Notes: a model not told the origin generated them from the sequence alone. Shown: positions 35,010 through 41,947, numbered from the stretch's first letter. The stretch: DNA of 56,678 nt from Pseudomonadota bacterium (GCA_022566715.1 JADFIH010000003.1:1-56678), one strand, 5' to 3'. Translations and numbers: made by a program.

Positions 35010-35129
35010 TAAATCGGAACAATTTCCCCCATTTCGCGGGACGGCGCTCGGGACCATCTGGCTTGATGTGACAGAAATACTATAATAATATCAACGGATT
35101 ATATCAGTTTTCTCGCCCATTAGATGGAC

Positions 35130-35145
35130 TGGCACAGGCGTTGCG
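35130..35145 (+). promoter_or_regulatory. Sigma-54 promoter of flagellin 1
   Basis: TGGCACAGGCGTTGCG has a perfect TGGCAC -24 element and TTGC -12 element with correct spacing. The predicted start is near 35156, giving a 48-base leader. In that leader CCTCGCGAAGAGG can fold over part of the GAGGAG Shine-Dalgarno. Confidence 0.85.
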
Positions 35146-35203
35146 CTAAGGGGAGTATCCGAAACCCTAGGCTGTGAGCCACCTCGCGAAGAGGAGATAG
35201 AAA

Positions 35204-36019
35204 ATGGTTTTGTCAGTTAACACAAATGTCGGGGCGATGGTGGCCCTGCAGAATCTCAACATCACGAATAAATTGCTGGAGAAAACCCAGCTCAGGATTA
35301 CCACAGGCCTGAAAATCAACGGGCCCAAGGACGACGCGGCGACTTATGCCATCGCGCAAAACATGCGTGGCGATATCGGGTCGTTCCGGGCCGTGAGAAT
35401 CGCTTTGTCGGCGGGTGAGTCCACGGTCAACGTGGCGATCAGCGCCGCCAAGTCCATTTCCGACCTGATGATCGAGATGAAGGCCAAGGTGGTGCAGTCC
35501 AACCAGGCAGGTCTCGACAGCCAGTCGCGGACCGCGTTGCACAACGACTTCAAAGCGTTACGGGACCAGATCGACACGATTGTCCAGACCGCCAAGTTCA
35601 ACGGCAAGAATCTCATCGAGATCAGCGCCACCAACATGACGGTTCTGAGCACGGTCGACGGCAGCACGATTACCGTCAGTGCACAGAGTATGGATACCAC
35701 GACGCTCGCCATCAACACGTCGATTTTGACGAGCAGTTCGGGCGCCGCGAGCGCGCTGACCGCGATCAATACGGCCATGACGCTTGTCACCGACAAGCTC
35801 GCGGCTCTTGGTTCTTCGGCCAAGCGTATCGAAGTTCAGTCCGACTTCACCGTCAAGCTGGTGGACATCCTCAGGGCAGGCGTGGGCAACCTCGTCGATG
35901 CGGACTTGGCGGAAGAGAGCGCTAGTTTGCAGGCCTTGCAGATCAAGCAGCAGCTTGGCATTCAGGCGCTGGCCATCGCCAACTCGGGCCCGCAGAATAT
36001 TCTCGCGCTCTTCCAATAG
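35204..36019 (+). CDS. Flagellin (short, 271 aa), copy 1
   Basis: It has the conserved flagellin N-terminus (SVNTNVGAMVALQNLN, then QLRITTGLKINGPKDDAATY) and C-terminus (LVDADLAEESASLQALQIKQ, ending ILALFQ). Only about 100 residues separate the D0/D1 ends, so the exposed D2/D3 region is minimal, as in other short alphaproteobacterial flagellins. The central block VLSTVDGSTITVSAQ is Ser/Thr-rich, offering O-glycosylation sites. A strong GAGGAG precedes the ATG. The gene has its own sigma-54 promoter and is followed by flbT and flaF. Confidence 0.95.
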   Translation: MVLSVNTNVGAMVALQNLNITNKLLEKTQLRITTGLKINGPKDDAATYAIAQNMRGDIGSFRAVRIALSAGESTVNVAISAAKSISDLMIEMKAKVVQSNQAGLDSQSRTALHNDFKALRDQIDTIVQTAKFNGKNLIEISATNMTVLSTVDGSTITVSAQSMDTTTLAINTSILTSSSGAASALTAINTAMTLVTDKLAALGSSAKRIEVQSDFTVKLVDILRAGVGNLVDADLAEESASLQALQIKQQLGIQALAIANSGPQNILALFQ

Positions 36020-36033
36020 TCTCGAGATAGGAG

Positions 36034-36055
36034 TGGGGCCAGGTAACTGGCCCCA
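36034..36055 (+). other. Hairpin over the flbT translation start region
   Basis: TGGGGCCAG-GTAA-CTGGCCCCA forms a perfect 9-bp stem with a tetraloop. It ends 8 bases before the flbT ATG, and no free Shine-Dalgarno is visible between. It has no T-run. It may limit flbT translation or protect the flagellin mRNA end; both are inferences. Confidence 0.6.
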
Positions 36056-36063
36056 TAAGACCA

Positions 36064-36456
36064 ATGCCATTGAAAGTAACTTTGAAGCCCCGCGAAAGGT
36101 TCGTCCTGAATGGCGGCGTCTTGGTGAACGGCAACCGGCGTACCGATCTCATCATCGAGAATCAGGTGTCCCTTCTTCGCGAGCGCGACATCCTGCATCC
36201 CGACGAGGCCAATACGCCCGTTCGCCGCATCTACTTCGCCATCATGATGATGTACCTGGAAGAGGCGCTCGAAAGCCCGTTCTACCAGGAGTTCGTCGAC
36301 CGCATCACCGAATTCATGTGCGTCGTTACAAGTAAGGAAATACTCGGCAAGTGCCACCAGATCTTGGACGACGTTCATGAGCAGCGGTTCTATTCGGCCC
36401 TCATGACGTGCAAAACGCTTCTGCCCTTTGAAAAAGAGAGGTTGGAAAATGTCTGA
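36064..36456 (+). CDS. flbT: Flagellin translation regulator FlbT, copy 1
   Basis: The 130-residue protein opens PLKVTLKPRERFVLNGGVLV, then NRRTDLIIENQVSLLRERD and PVRRIYFAIMMMYLEE, the FlbT family profile and usual length. In Caulobacter FlbT binds the flagellin mRNA leader and promotes its decay until the hook is complete. The gene follows flagellin 1 by 44 bp and overlaps flaF by 8 bp. It is clearly paralogous to the copy at 39233. Confidence 0.94.
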   Translation: MPLKVTLKPRERFVLNGGVLVNGNRRTDLIIENQVSLLRERDILHPDEANTPVRRIYFAIMMMYLEEALESPFYQEFVDRITEFMCVVTSKEILGKCHQILDDVHEQRFYSALMTCKTLLPFEKERLENV

Positions 36457-36781
36457 AGCAGCCGTCGCCATGCAGAGCGACCCCCGCGGCACGGAGTACA
36501 AAGTCTTCGATCGCGTCACCAAGGCCCTGTCGTCGTCCAAGGACAAAGCTCTGGACGACAAGGACTATCTGGAAGCCCTCGATACGAATCGCCGCCTGTG
36601 GCAGGCCCTCGAAGTCGATGTCTCCTCCACCGAAAACGTCCTCCCCGACCAGTTGAAAGCAAAGATCATTTCGCTGGCGATCTGGGTCGACAAGCACTCC
36701 GCCAAGGTGACCCGCGGCGAAGCCAAGCTCCAACCCCTGATCACGGTTAACCAAGCGATCATGGAGGGCCTCGCGGCCTAG
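36449..36781 (+). CDS. flaF: Flagellar regulator FlaF, copy 1
   Basis: The ATG at 36449 lies inside the end of flbT and is preceded by GAGAGG; the product is 110 residues. It has EYKVFDRVTKALSSSKD, NRRLWQALEVDV, KIISLAIWVDKHSAKV and PLITVNQAIMEGL, all family features. FlaF acts opposite to FlbT, being needed for flagellin synthesis and secretion in Caulobacter. A strong terminator follows 10 bp after the stop, ending the flagellin-flbT-flaF unit. Confidence 0.93.
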   Translation: MSEAAVAMQSDPRGTEYKVFDRVTKALSSSKDKALDDKDYLEALDTNRRLWQALEVDVSSTENVLPDQLKAKIISLAIWVDKHSAKVTRGEAKLQPLITVNQAIMEGLAA

Positions 36782-36791
36782 CCAAAGATCT

Positions 36792-36828
36792 GGTGGGGCC
36801 GGACGCTCTCCGGCCCCCCACCCTTTTT
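36792..36828 (+). terminator. Rho-independent terminator after flaF copy 1
   Basis: GGTGGGGCCGGA and TCCGGCCCCCCACC form a 12-bp stem with one bulge and a 5-base loop, followed by CTTTTTG. Confidence 0.88.
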
Positions 36829-36882
36829 GCCGCCAAACCGGCATCCTCATGGGGCATGCATCCTCATGGGAACGAAGTGCCC

Positions 36883-36913
36883 GGCAATTCTTGCCAGGCC
36901 GGCAAAATTTGCC
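36883..36913. promoter_or_regulatory. Two perfect ftr-like palindromes upstream of flaF copy 2
   Basis: GGCAATTCTTGCC (36883-36895) and GGCAAAATTTGCC (36901-36913) are both perfect GGCAA-N3-TTGCC palindromes. They lie 70-100 bp upstream of the sigma-54 promoter at 36980. The rest of the 368-bp gap (36782-37149) holds the terminator, this pair, the promoter and a possible leader ORF. Confidence 0.72.
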
Positions 36914-36979
36914 ATTTATTGTCTAAGATATAATTCCCAGGATACCCTGACGCCCACGGAGTCCGGGGCCACGCAGGTC

Positions 36980-36995
36980 CGGCATCCGGATTGCT
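36980..36995 (+). promoter_or_regulatory. Sigma-54-type promoter of flaF copy 2
   Basis: CGGCATCCGGATTGCT keeps GG and GC ten bases apart and a canonical TTGC. The predicted start is near 37006. An ATG at 37008 opens a 51-codon frame that runs into flaF. Confidence 0.68.
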
Positions 36996-37149
36996 TAGGG
37001 GGTTGCCATGACCAGTGGGCGCAGCCGGCACCGGCACTTAACCGTACCGAAAGCACTAATCGCGTACCGTTGGCTGGTTCGAAGGACGGCGGAATTGGGG
37101 TCGAAGGGCTGGGTGGCGCAAGCCTTCACCGGCCCGGCTGAAAGGTTTC

Positions 37150-37506
37150 ATGTCGGTTCATAAGTACAAGACCGCGCAAGCGACGACCGAGAATCCGCGT
37201 CAGACCGAATACCGTCTCTTCGCGGAGGTGACGAAGTCGCTGATATCCAACAAGGATAAGGAGCGCGTCGATCCGGAGTGCATCAAGGCGATCGACTGGA
37301 ACCGGCGGCTTTGGATCACCCTTCAGTCGGACCTGGCGGGAGAGGACAATGGTTATCCCGACGAGCTCAGGGCACAACTCATCTCCCTCGCCATCTGGGT
37401 CGACAAGCATTCCCGCAAAGCCATGCGTGGCGAAGCCCGATTGGCGCCGCTGATTTCGGTCAACCGCTCCATCATGGAAGGCTTGGTTAACGCCGGCAGG
37501 GCCTAG
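37150..37506 (+). CDS. flaF: Flagellar regulator FlaF, copy 2
   Basis: The 118-residue protein aligns with copy 1 throughout: EYRLFAEVTKSLISNKDK, WNRRLWITLQSDLAG, QLISLAIWVDKHSRKA and PLISVNRSIMEGLVNAG. A GAAAGG lies upstream of the ATG. Unlike copy 1 it precedes a flagellin gene and seems to have its own sigma-54 promoter. No flbT lies beside it; the matching flbT copy is 1.7 kb downstream behind another promoter. This allows separate control of FlaF and FlbT dosage. Confidence 0.92.
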   Translation: MSVHKYKTAQATTENPRQTEYRLFAEVTKSLISNKDKERVDPECIKAIDWNRRLWITLQSDLAGEDNGYPDELRAQLISLAIWVDKHSRKAMRGEARLAPLISVNRSIMEGLVNAGRA

Positions 37507-37620
37507 CATTTACGCCGCACGCGCCACGGCCGCGCGCCGGCATCACTTCACCACCATCATCGCAGCGTTCTTGATCGCGGACCATCACGCCGCCGCCACG
37601 CTCCCACCGGTGCGGCGCCC

Positions 37621-37707
37621 GGCAATTCCTTCCGGCAAGATTTGCCGAGTGGGCAATTTATGCCGCCCGCATCCTCCGGGTCGTCCCTAAAACCGGCAAG
37701 ATCTGCC
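37621..37707. promoter_or_regulatory. Cluster of four ftr-like palindromes upstream of flagellin 2
   Basis: Sites are GGCAATTCCTTCC (37621), GGCAAGATTTGCC (37634, perfect), GGCAATTTATGCC (37652) and GGCAAGATCTGCC (37695). The cluster ends 100 bp before the sigma-54 promoter at 37808. It is the densest group in the window. Confidence 0.7.
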
Positions 37708-37807
37708 CCCTCGCGTGCTCTCGTCTTGGCTTTTCCGTTCGCGAAAATACATCTAAAAATCAACTGACTAGCCGCGTCCTAGGAAAATTCTTCCAGGTTG
37801 GGCGCTG

Positions 37808-37823
37808 TGGCATAGGCATTGCT
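37808..37823 (+). promoter_or_regulatory. Sigma-54 promoter of flagellin 2
   Basis: TGGCATAGGCATTGCT has TGGCA at -24 and TTGCT at -12 with correct spacing. The predicted start is near 37834, giving an 80-base leader. Confidence 0.82.
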
Positions 37824-37851
37824 TTCCTGGTTGCCGGGCCTTGGCCCCTTT

Positions 37852-37883
37852 CCGGCAAAACGCCGGCGCCAGCATAACGCTGG
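37852..37883 (+). promoter_or_regulatory. Two small hairpins in the flagellin 2 mRNA leader
   Basis: CCGGC-AAAAC-GCCGG (37852-37866) and CCAGC-ATAAC-GCTGG (37869-37883) are perfect 5-bp hairpins with similar 5-base loops (AAAAC, ATAAC), 3 bases apart. They sit in the predicted leader, where FlbT is known to act on flagellin mRNA in Caulobacter. Recognition by FlbT is speculative. Confidence 0.5.
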
Positions 37884-37912
37884 ATTGAGTAACTTAGAAC
37901 GAGGAGTGAGTA

Positions 37913-38728
37913 ATGGGACTATCAGTTAATACAAATGTCGGCGCAATGGTCGCGCTGCGGAACCTCAACAAAACCCAAATGGCGCTGGAGCAGACCCAGC
38001 TTCGCATTACCACCGGCCTCAAGATCAACGGCCCGAAGGACGACGCGTCGACCTACGCCATCGCCCAGCGGATGCGCGGTGACATCGCCGGCATGAACGC
38101 CGTGAAGGTCGCTCTCGCTACGGGCGATTCGACGGTCAACACCGCGATCTCGGGCGGCAAGGCCATCGCCGACCTTCTGACGGAGATGAAAGCGAAGGTC
38201 GTGCAGGCCAACCAGGCCGGACTGGACAGCCAGTCGCGGACGGCTCTGCACAACGACTTCACGGCCCTGCGGGATCAGCTTACCACCATCGTTCAGACGG
38301 CCGAGTTCAACGCCACGAACTTGATCAAGATAAGCGCAACGACGCTTACGGTCTTGAGCACGGTCGACGGCAGCACGATTACCGTGTCCGCCCAGAAGAT
38401 GGATACCACGACGCTGGCCATCAACACGTCGATCCTGACGAGCAGTTCGGGCGCCTCCAGCGCGCTGACCGCGATCGACTCGGCCATCACGAAGGTGACC
38501 GACAAGCTTGCGGCCCTGGGTTCCGCGGCGAAGCAGATCGAGGTGCAGACCTCGTTCACCAGCACCCTGGTCGACATCTTGAAGCAAGGCGTGGGCAACC
38601 TGGTCGATGCCGATTTGGCGGAAGAGAGCGCCAATTTGCAGGCCTTGCAGATCAAGCAGCAGCTCGGCGTGAACTCGCTGGCCATCGCCAACGCCGGTCC
38701 GCAGTCTATCCTGGGTCTCTTCGGGTAA
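37913..38728 (+). CDS. Flagellin (short, 271 aa), copy 2
   Basis: It has the same length and ends as copy 1: SVNTNVGAMVALRNLN, QLRITTGLKINGPKDDAST and LVDADLAEESANLQALQIKQ, ending ILGLFG. The central block with VLSTVDGSTITVSAQKMDTT is almost identical to copy 1, and the DNA there (38346-38465 against 35641-35760) is much more alike than the flanks, which suggests recent gene conversion. The Shine-Dalgarno is GAGGAG. It has its own promoter and a strong terminator. Confidence 0.95.
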   Translation: MGLSVNTNVGAMVALRNLNKTQMALEQTQLRITTGLKINGPKDDASTYAIAQRMRGDIAGMNAVKVALATGDSTVNTAISGGKAIADLLTEMKAKVVQANQAGLDSQSRTALHNDFTALRDQLTTIVQTAEFNATNLIKISATTLTVLSTVDGSTITVSAQKMDTTTLAINTSILTSSSGASSALTAIDSAITKVTDKLAALGSAAKQIEVQTSFTSTLVDILKQGVGNLVDADLAEESANLQALQIKQQLGVNSLAIANAGPQSILGLFG

Positions 38729-38752
38729 GAGCAGCAGGGTTTCGGATAACTT

Positions 38753-38783
38753 GGGGCCGGGATTTTCCCGGCCCCTTCTTTTT
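38753..38783 (+). terminator. Rho-independent terminator of flagellin 2
   Basis: GGGGCCGGGA and TCCCGGCCCC form a 10-bp stem around TTT, followed by TTCTTTTT. Confidence 0.92.
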
Positions 38784-38814
38784 GCCACACCGCCGGCGCC
38801 GCAGAGCACTATCC

Positions 38815-38905
38815 GAAGTTGTTGAGCGGCTCACTTCAGTCACTTCGGATAAAATTGCTCTACCTTTCAAGATGCTAGAGCAGCGTTATCCGCTCGATGC
38901 CGCCT
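38815..38905. repeat. Dispersed palindromic element, copy A
   Basis: A first hairpin ATCCGAAGT...ACTTCGGAT is followed by AAAATTGCTCTACCTTTCAA and a second stem (GGATAA...GCTCTA with TAGAGC...TTATCC). The same order of parts recurs at 55608-55735, and the last part at 49553-49620. Confidence 0.7.
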
Positions 38906-39056
38906 GAACCGACGCTGCTCCAGGGCCCGCTACCGCGTGACGTCGTTACATCGAATGCAACGCGAAATTTAGAAAAATGCCGTGGTTGTCGCACGTGGAA
39001 CACCGTGCAAGCGCCCGTTAATACGGCGGTAACCGTGCAAGTCCAAGATGCTCGGG

Positions 39057-39072
39057 TGGCACAACTGTTGCG
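39057..39072 (+). promoter_or_regulatory. Sigma-54 promoter of leader ORF and flbT copy 2
   Basis: TGGCACAACTGTTGCG has a perfect TGGCAC -24 element and TTGC -12 element. The predicted start is near 39083, 64 bases before the leader ORF. Confidence 0.83.
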
Positions 39073-39146
39073 TCGAATCCAGAGCCGACAAAAGTCGACG
39101 TGAGACGAGGTAGCTGAGTCGACTTAGTAGAAGGAGACACGGCAAA

Positions 39147-39242
39147 ATGAATAGGAACCTATCGGCGGCCCGCGGGACGCCAGCCAAATCGCGTCAGGGA
39201 GCTGCGGCGGACGGGCCCGCGCAGGACGCATCATGGCTTTGA
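39147..39242 (+). CDS. 31-codon leader ORF overlapping flbT copy 2
   Basis: The ATG follows AAGGAGACACGGCAAA, the best Shine-Dalgarno in this area, and the frame ends at 39242, ten bases inside flbT. flbT itself lacks a clear Shine-Dalgarno. The peptide begins MNRNLSAARG and ends QDASWL; it is Ala/Arg/Gly-rich and resembles nothing I know. The arrangement suggests translational coupling: ribosomes finishing the leader would re-initiate at flbT. Confidence 0.55.
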   Translation: MNRNLSAARGTPAKSRQGAAADGPAQDASWL

Positions 39243-39667
39243 AGCTCACTCTCAAACCGGGCGAGAAATTCGTCGTGAACGGCGCCGTGATCGTCAACGG
39301 GGACCGCCGTGGCCACTTGCTCATCCAGAACAACGTCAGCGTTTTGCGCGAAAAGGACGTGATGCAGCAGGTGGATGCAAATACACCCGTCAAGCGCATC
39401 TACTTCGCGATCCAGGTCCTCTACCTCGATGAGAGCTCCCGGCCGCAGTACTACGCTGACTTTGCCGACCGGTTGCAGGAGTTCATGGGGGTGATCAGAG
39501 ATCCCGGCATTCTCGACAAATGCGCGTCAATTCTCGAAGACGTAAACGGGGGACGCTATTACCGCGCCCTATTGACCGCCAAGAAAATGTTTCCCTTCGA
39601 GCGCGAGAGGCTGAACTACGGCATGGCCCATGAGGAGGAAGGCGCGGATTTAGGAATGAGTTCTTGA
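39233..39667 (+). CDS. flbT: Flagellin translation regulator FlbT, copy 2
   Basis: The 144-residue protein parallels copy 1: ALKLTLKPGEKFVVNGAVIV, DRRGHLLIQNNVSVLREKD, PVKRIYFAIQVLYLDE and AKKMFPFERERL. It has an extra acidic tail (HEEEGADLGMSS). Its translation appears coupled to the upstream leader ORF. It is expressed from its own sigma-54 promoter, apart from flagellin 2, and may run on into the FlaG-like gene. Confidence 0.94.
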   Translation: MALKLTLKPGEKFVVNGAVIVNGDRRGHLLIQNNVSVLREKDVMQQVDANTPVKRIYFAIQVLYLDESSRPQYYADFADRLQEFMGVIRDPGILDKCASILEDVNGGRYYRALLTAKKMFPFERERLNYGMAHEEEGADLGMSS

Positions 39668-39843
39668 AGGGGTACCCAAATGGTATAGCCCGTTTAGCCC
39701 TTTGGAGTCTTGGGTTTAGACGATTAGGTTAGAGTTGTAAGCAAACGGTTAGCGCCCAATATGAGTAGTCAGGTGAGAACAAGAGCAGAAAGGGCCGCTT
39801 GAAAGGCCCGTAGGGAAACCGGGATAGCGAAACGAGCGATACG

Positions 39844-40257
39844 ATGATCGCACCTCAAATATCCTTCGCTAGTGTGACGCCGATGGTCAGCGCCGTTCCC
39901 CTGCCCGCGCCCCAGAAGGAGGTCGCACCGGCGGCTAACGCGGCGCGGTCGAATCCGGACTCCTACCTCGGCGCCAACGTCCAGCCCAATGAAAAACCGG
40001 ACGTCCCCGCGGAAGAGGTAAAAGCCGAGCGGGCCAAGGCCGAAGAGGCGAAGCAGGCGAGGGTCGAGCGCCAACTCGCCGATCTGGGCGGCACGCGCCT
40101 GTCCATTCTGCATGACGACGACGCCGACCGCTTCGTCTATCGGAGCGTGAACGCGGAATCGAAAGAGGTCGAGCGCCAGTACCCGACCGATGACGACCTG
40201 GAGCGGATCACCCAATTCCGCGAGCAGGCCGCCCGGGCCTTCGACGAGGACGTCTAA
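39844..40257 (+). CDS. FlaG-like flagellar protein
   Basis: The 137-residue protein has a disordered Ala/Pro/Glu-rich N-terminus (1-75) and a compact C-terminus. The latter, TRLSILHDDDADRFVYRSVN then VERQYPTDDDLERI, matches the FlaG pattern of a beta pair ending in a (I/Y)P-x-(E/D) turn. FlaG proteins influence filament length and adhesion, and their genes usually sit beside flagellin genes as here. No separate promoter was found, so it may follow flbT copy 2. Similarity is weak but position and pattern agree. Confidence 0.6.
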   Translation: MIAPQISFASVTPMVSAVPLPAPQKEVAPAANAARSNPDSYLGANVQPNEKPDVPAEEVKAERAKAEEAKQARVERQLADLGGTRLSILHDDDADRFVYRSVNAESKEVERQYPTDDDLERITQFREQAARAFDEDV

Positions 40258-40354
40258 CGCGGTCCCACTGCCCAGGCATTGGCCGGGCGATCAAATAATA
40301 GCGCCGTTTGGAAGCGCGGAGCAGATCAGCCCCGCCGCCGGTTCGTGGCGCCGG

Positions 40355-40747
40355 TTAGAGGTCCATAAGGCGCTGGCCATGCGGGTTGTCGATAACCATC
40401 CGCCAGCGGCCGTCGGTCTGCTTGCGCAGCACGGCAACGGACAAGCCGTCTTGCTTGATCTCCGCGCCATCGGTTGATGTGCCTTTCATCGTCCAGGGCG
40501 CGAAGTGGACCGCGAGATCCCCGGCGATGACGACCTCGTGTCCGCTGTAGTCGAAACGCGGGTTCATCGTGAACATGCCTAGAAACAATTCCCTCAGAAC
40601 GGCCGGGCCGGATACCGGGTTTCCGGGTTCGAATACAATTGTCGCTGTGTCCTCATAGCTCGCCATAACTCCTTCGATATCGCCTTTGTGGAAGGCCTCC
40701 GTCATGCGTTCGATAACCGCGAGGACATTTTTTTGATCTTCGGTCAT
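40355..40747 (-). CDS. SnoaL-like/NTF2-fold protein
   Basis: The 130-residue protein starts with an acidic helix (TEDQKNVLAVIERMTEAFHKG), then DIEGVMASYEDTATIVFEPG, GPAVLRELFLGMF and a beta-rich end WRMVIDNPHGQ. This is the cone-like NTF2 fold of SnoaL/DUF4440 proteins, which bind or convert small molecules. The ATG follows AAGGAAAACC. It lies downstream of the ECF sigma gene on the same strand, about 200 bp away. In some ECF groups (ECF41) a SnoaL domain is fused to the sigma factor and controls it, so a functional link is possible. Confidence 0.8.
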   Translation of the reverse strand: MTEDQKNVLAVIERMTEAFHKGDIEGVMASYEDTATIVFEPGNPVSGPAVLRELFLGMFTMNPRFDYSGHEVVIAGDLAVHFAPWTMKGTSTDGAEIKQDGLSVAVLRKQTDGRWRMVIDNPHGQRLMDL

Positions 40748-40945
40748 TGGTTTTCCTTCTTTGGGATGAGCGATTGCCGGGGTGAAACGTCTGCGGCAAT
40801 CAGGAATGAAACGGGTGGATCTTTTGAAATCTTTGCCTCTGTCACTGGGTTGACTTCAGAATTGGGTTGACCGGGGGCAAACCCCGCCCGGTCCCGCCAG
40901 GCAGGTTTGGCGGGTTGGACGGCACGCTGAACGGGTGTTGTCTCG

Positions 40946-41755
40946 CTAGGCTCCCCCGACAATCCGGGAAATTCGAACGCTCAGATCCTCGGGGCTTTTG
41001 AATTGCGGGGTAGCGGTTTGCAGCTTCAGTGTCTTCAACGCTCCTTCGACTTTTCTTACTTTCGACAATACGTCGCCATAGGCCGGCGCACCCACGAGGG
41101 CGTAGGCGATATTACCTGGCCGTACCCGGCCCAGGGCCGTTGCCGCGGGCAATCTGCGAGGACAAGTGCATTTGGCGGCCGCGTTGGCCAACCCGCAATT
41201 CCGCGACGTAAAGGCCACGACCTCCGCGCGCCCGCGCGACAGGCGCTTTCGATAATTTGCTTTCGAGATACCCAGGATGCCGGCGGCGTCTCCATGGTCA
41301 AGTTCAAGGATATCGCCCAGTACATAGGCAAGCCGGTGTTTCAGATCGAGGCACAGGAGCATGGCCATGGTGCAGGAGATGCGCAGCTCGTTCAGCATGA
41401 CCACGTCTTCGGCTGAAGTGGCGGGCGCGGCCACGAGGCCGTTTTCCAGGTCGGCGCGGAACATCTCGAAACTCGGGCCCTGATCGCGGTCGAGCATCTT
41501 CCTTGCGCTGAGTAAATAGTTCGCCGCGACGCGGTAAACCCAGGTGTGAAACGCGCTGTCACCTTGAAACGTGGACAGTTTCGTAATCACGAGAATCAGG
41601 ATTTCTTGCGTCGCCTCGAGGGCATCTTCCGGATTCACCAGCATGCGCATCGCCAGATGATGCACGCGATCTTGTATCCCGCGCACAACCCCTTCCAGAG
41701 CGTCTTGGTCGCCCCGTTGGGCGGCACTGACCAGATCGTCCAGATTCACAGTCAC
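40946..41755 (-). CDS. ECF-type sigma-70 family factor with C-terminal extension
   Basis: With a GTG start at 41755 the product is 269 residues; a TTG at 41764 is also possible and no strong Shine-Dalgarno favours either. Region 2 includes LVNPEDALEATQEILILVIT and FHTWVYRVAANYLLS; region 4 has LDHGDAAGILGISKANYRKR, the DNA-recognition helix. An extra 75 residues follow, with CTCPRRLPAATALGRV. No anti-sigma gene with membrane segments is adjacent. A GGAACC at complement 41807-41802 could be its own -35. Target genes are unknown. Confidence 0.87.
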   Translation of the reverse strand: MTVNLDDLVSAAQRGDQDALEGVVRGIQDRVHHLAMRMLVNPEDALEATQEILILVITKLSTFQGDSAFHTWVYRVAANYLLSARKMLDRDQGPSFEMFRADLENGLVAAPATSAEDVVMLNELRISCTMAMLLCLDLKHRLAYVLGDILELDHGDAAGILGISKANYRKRLSRGRAEVVAFTSRNCGLANAAAKCTCPRRLPAATALGRVRPGNIAYALVGAPAYGDVLSKVRKVEGALKTLKLQTATPQFKSPEDLSVRISRIVGGA

Positions 41756-41801
41756 GATGCACAATGCTCGGTGGTTTCAATGGATACTTGTCTGATTAGA
41801 C

Positions 41802-41807
41802 GGTTCC
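41802..41807 (-). promoter_or_regulatory. Possible ECF-type -35 element GGAACC
   Basis: GGAACC is the usual -35 core of ECF promoters and lies about 45 bp before the sigma gene start on the same strand. A -10 element is not clear (GTATCC at suitable spacing). Autoregulation is a guess. Confidence 0.3.
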
Positions 41808-41947
41808 ACCGCGCGATGTGTGACAAAGTTCTTGACGAAAGAGGAAATCGGGCCCGCCCAAAACGGCCCCGAACCAATTAAGCCAAAACCAATCCAGCCT
41901 GATTTTCGCCGTCTGATCCGCGCCGTCGGGGGCCCGGGCGTGAACCG

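Larger units (their letters stand above)
37507..37912 (+). other. 406-bp regulatory region of flagellin 2
   Basis: It holds four ftr-like sites, a sigma-54 promoter and a structured leader, each listed separately. No terminator for flaF copy 2 was identified, so read-through into flagellin 2 is possible. No open frame of note was seen. Confidence 0.6.
38729..39146 (+). other. 418-bp region between flagellin 2 and the flbT copy 2 leader ORF
   Basis: It contains the flagellin terminator, one copy of a dispersed palindromic element and a sigma-54 promoter. No GGCAA-N3-TTGCC site could be found near this promoter, unlike most of the others. Confidence 0.6.

Noticed and set aside
21115-37707. The GGCAA-N3-TTGCC palindromes as sigma-54 promoters
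   Set aside because: They keep GG and GC only 8 bases apart; sigma-54 promoters need 10. True 10-base-spaced elements lie nearby, so the palindromes are better read as activator sites.
40744-40962. A 72-codon frame between the sigma factor and the SnoaL-like gene
   Set aside because: It would need a TTG start overlapping the sigma gene, has no Shine-Dalgarno, encodes a Pro-rich unstructured sequence and includes the hairpin CCCGCCA...TGGCGGG; it is more likely non-coding.
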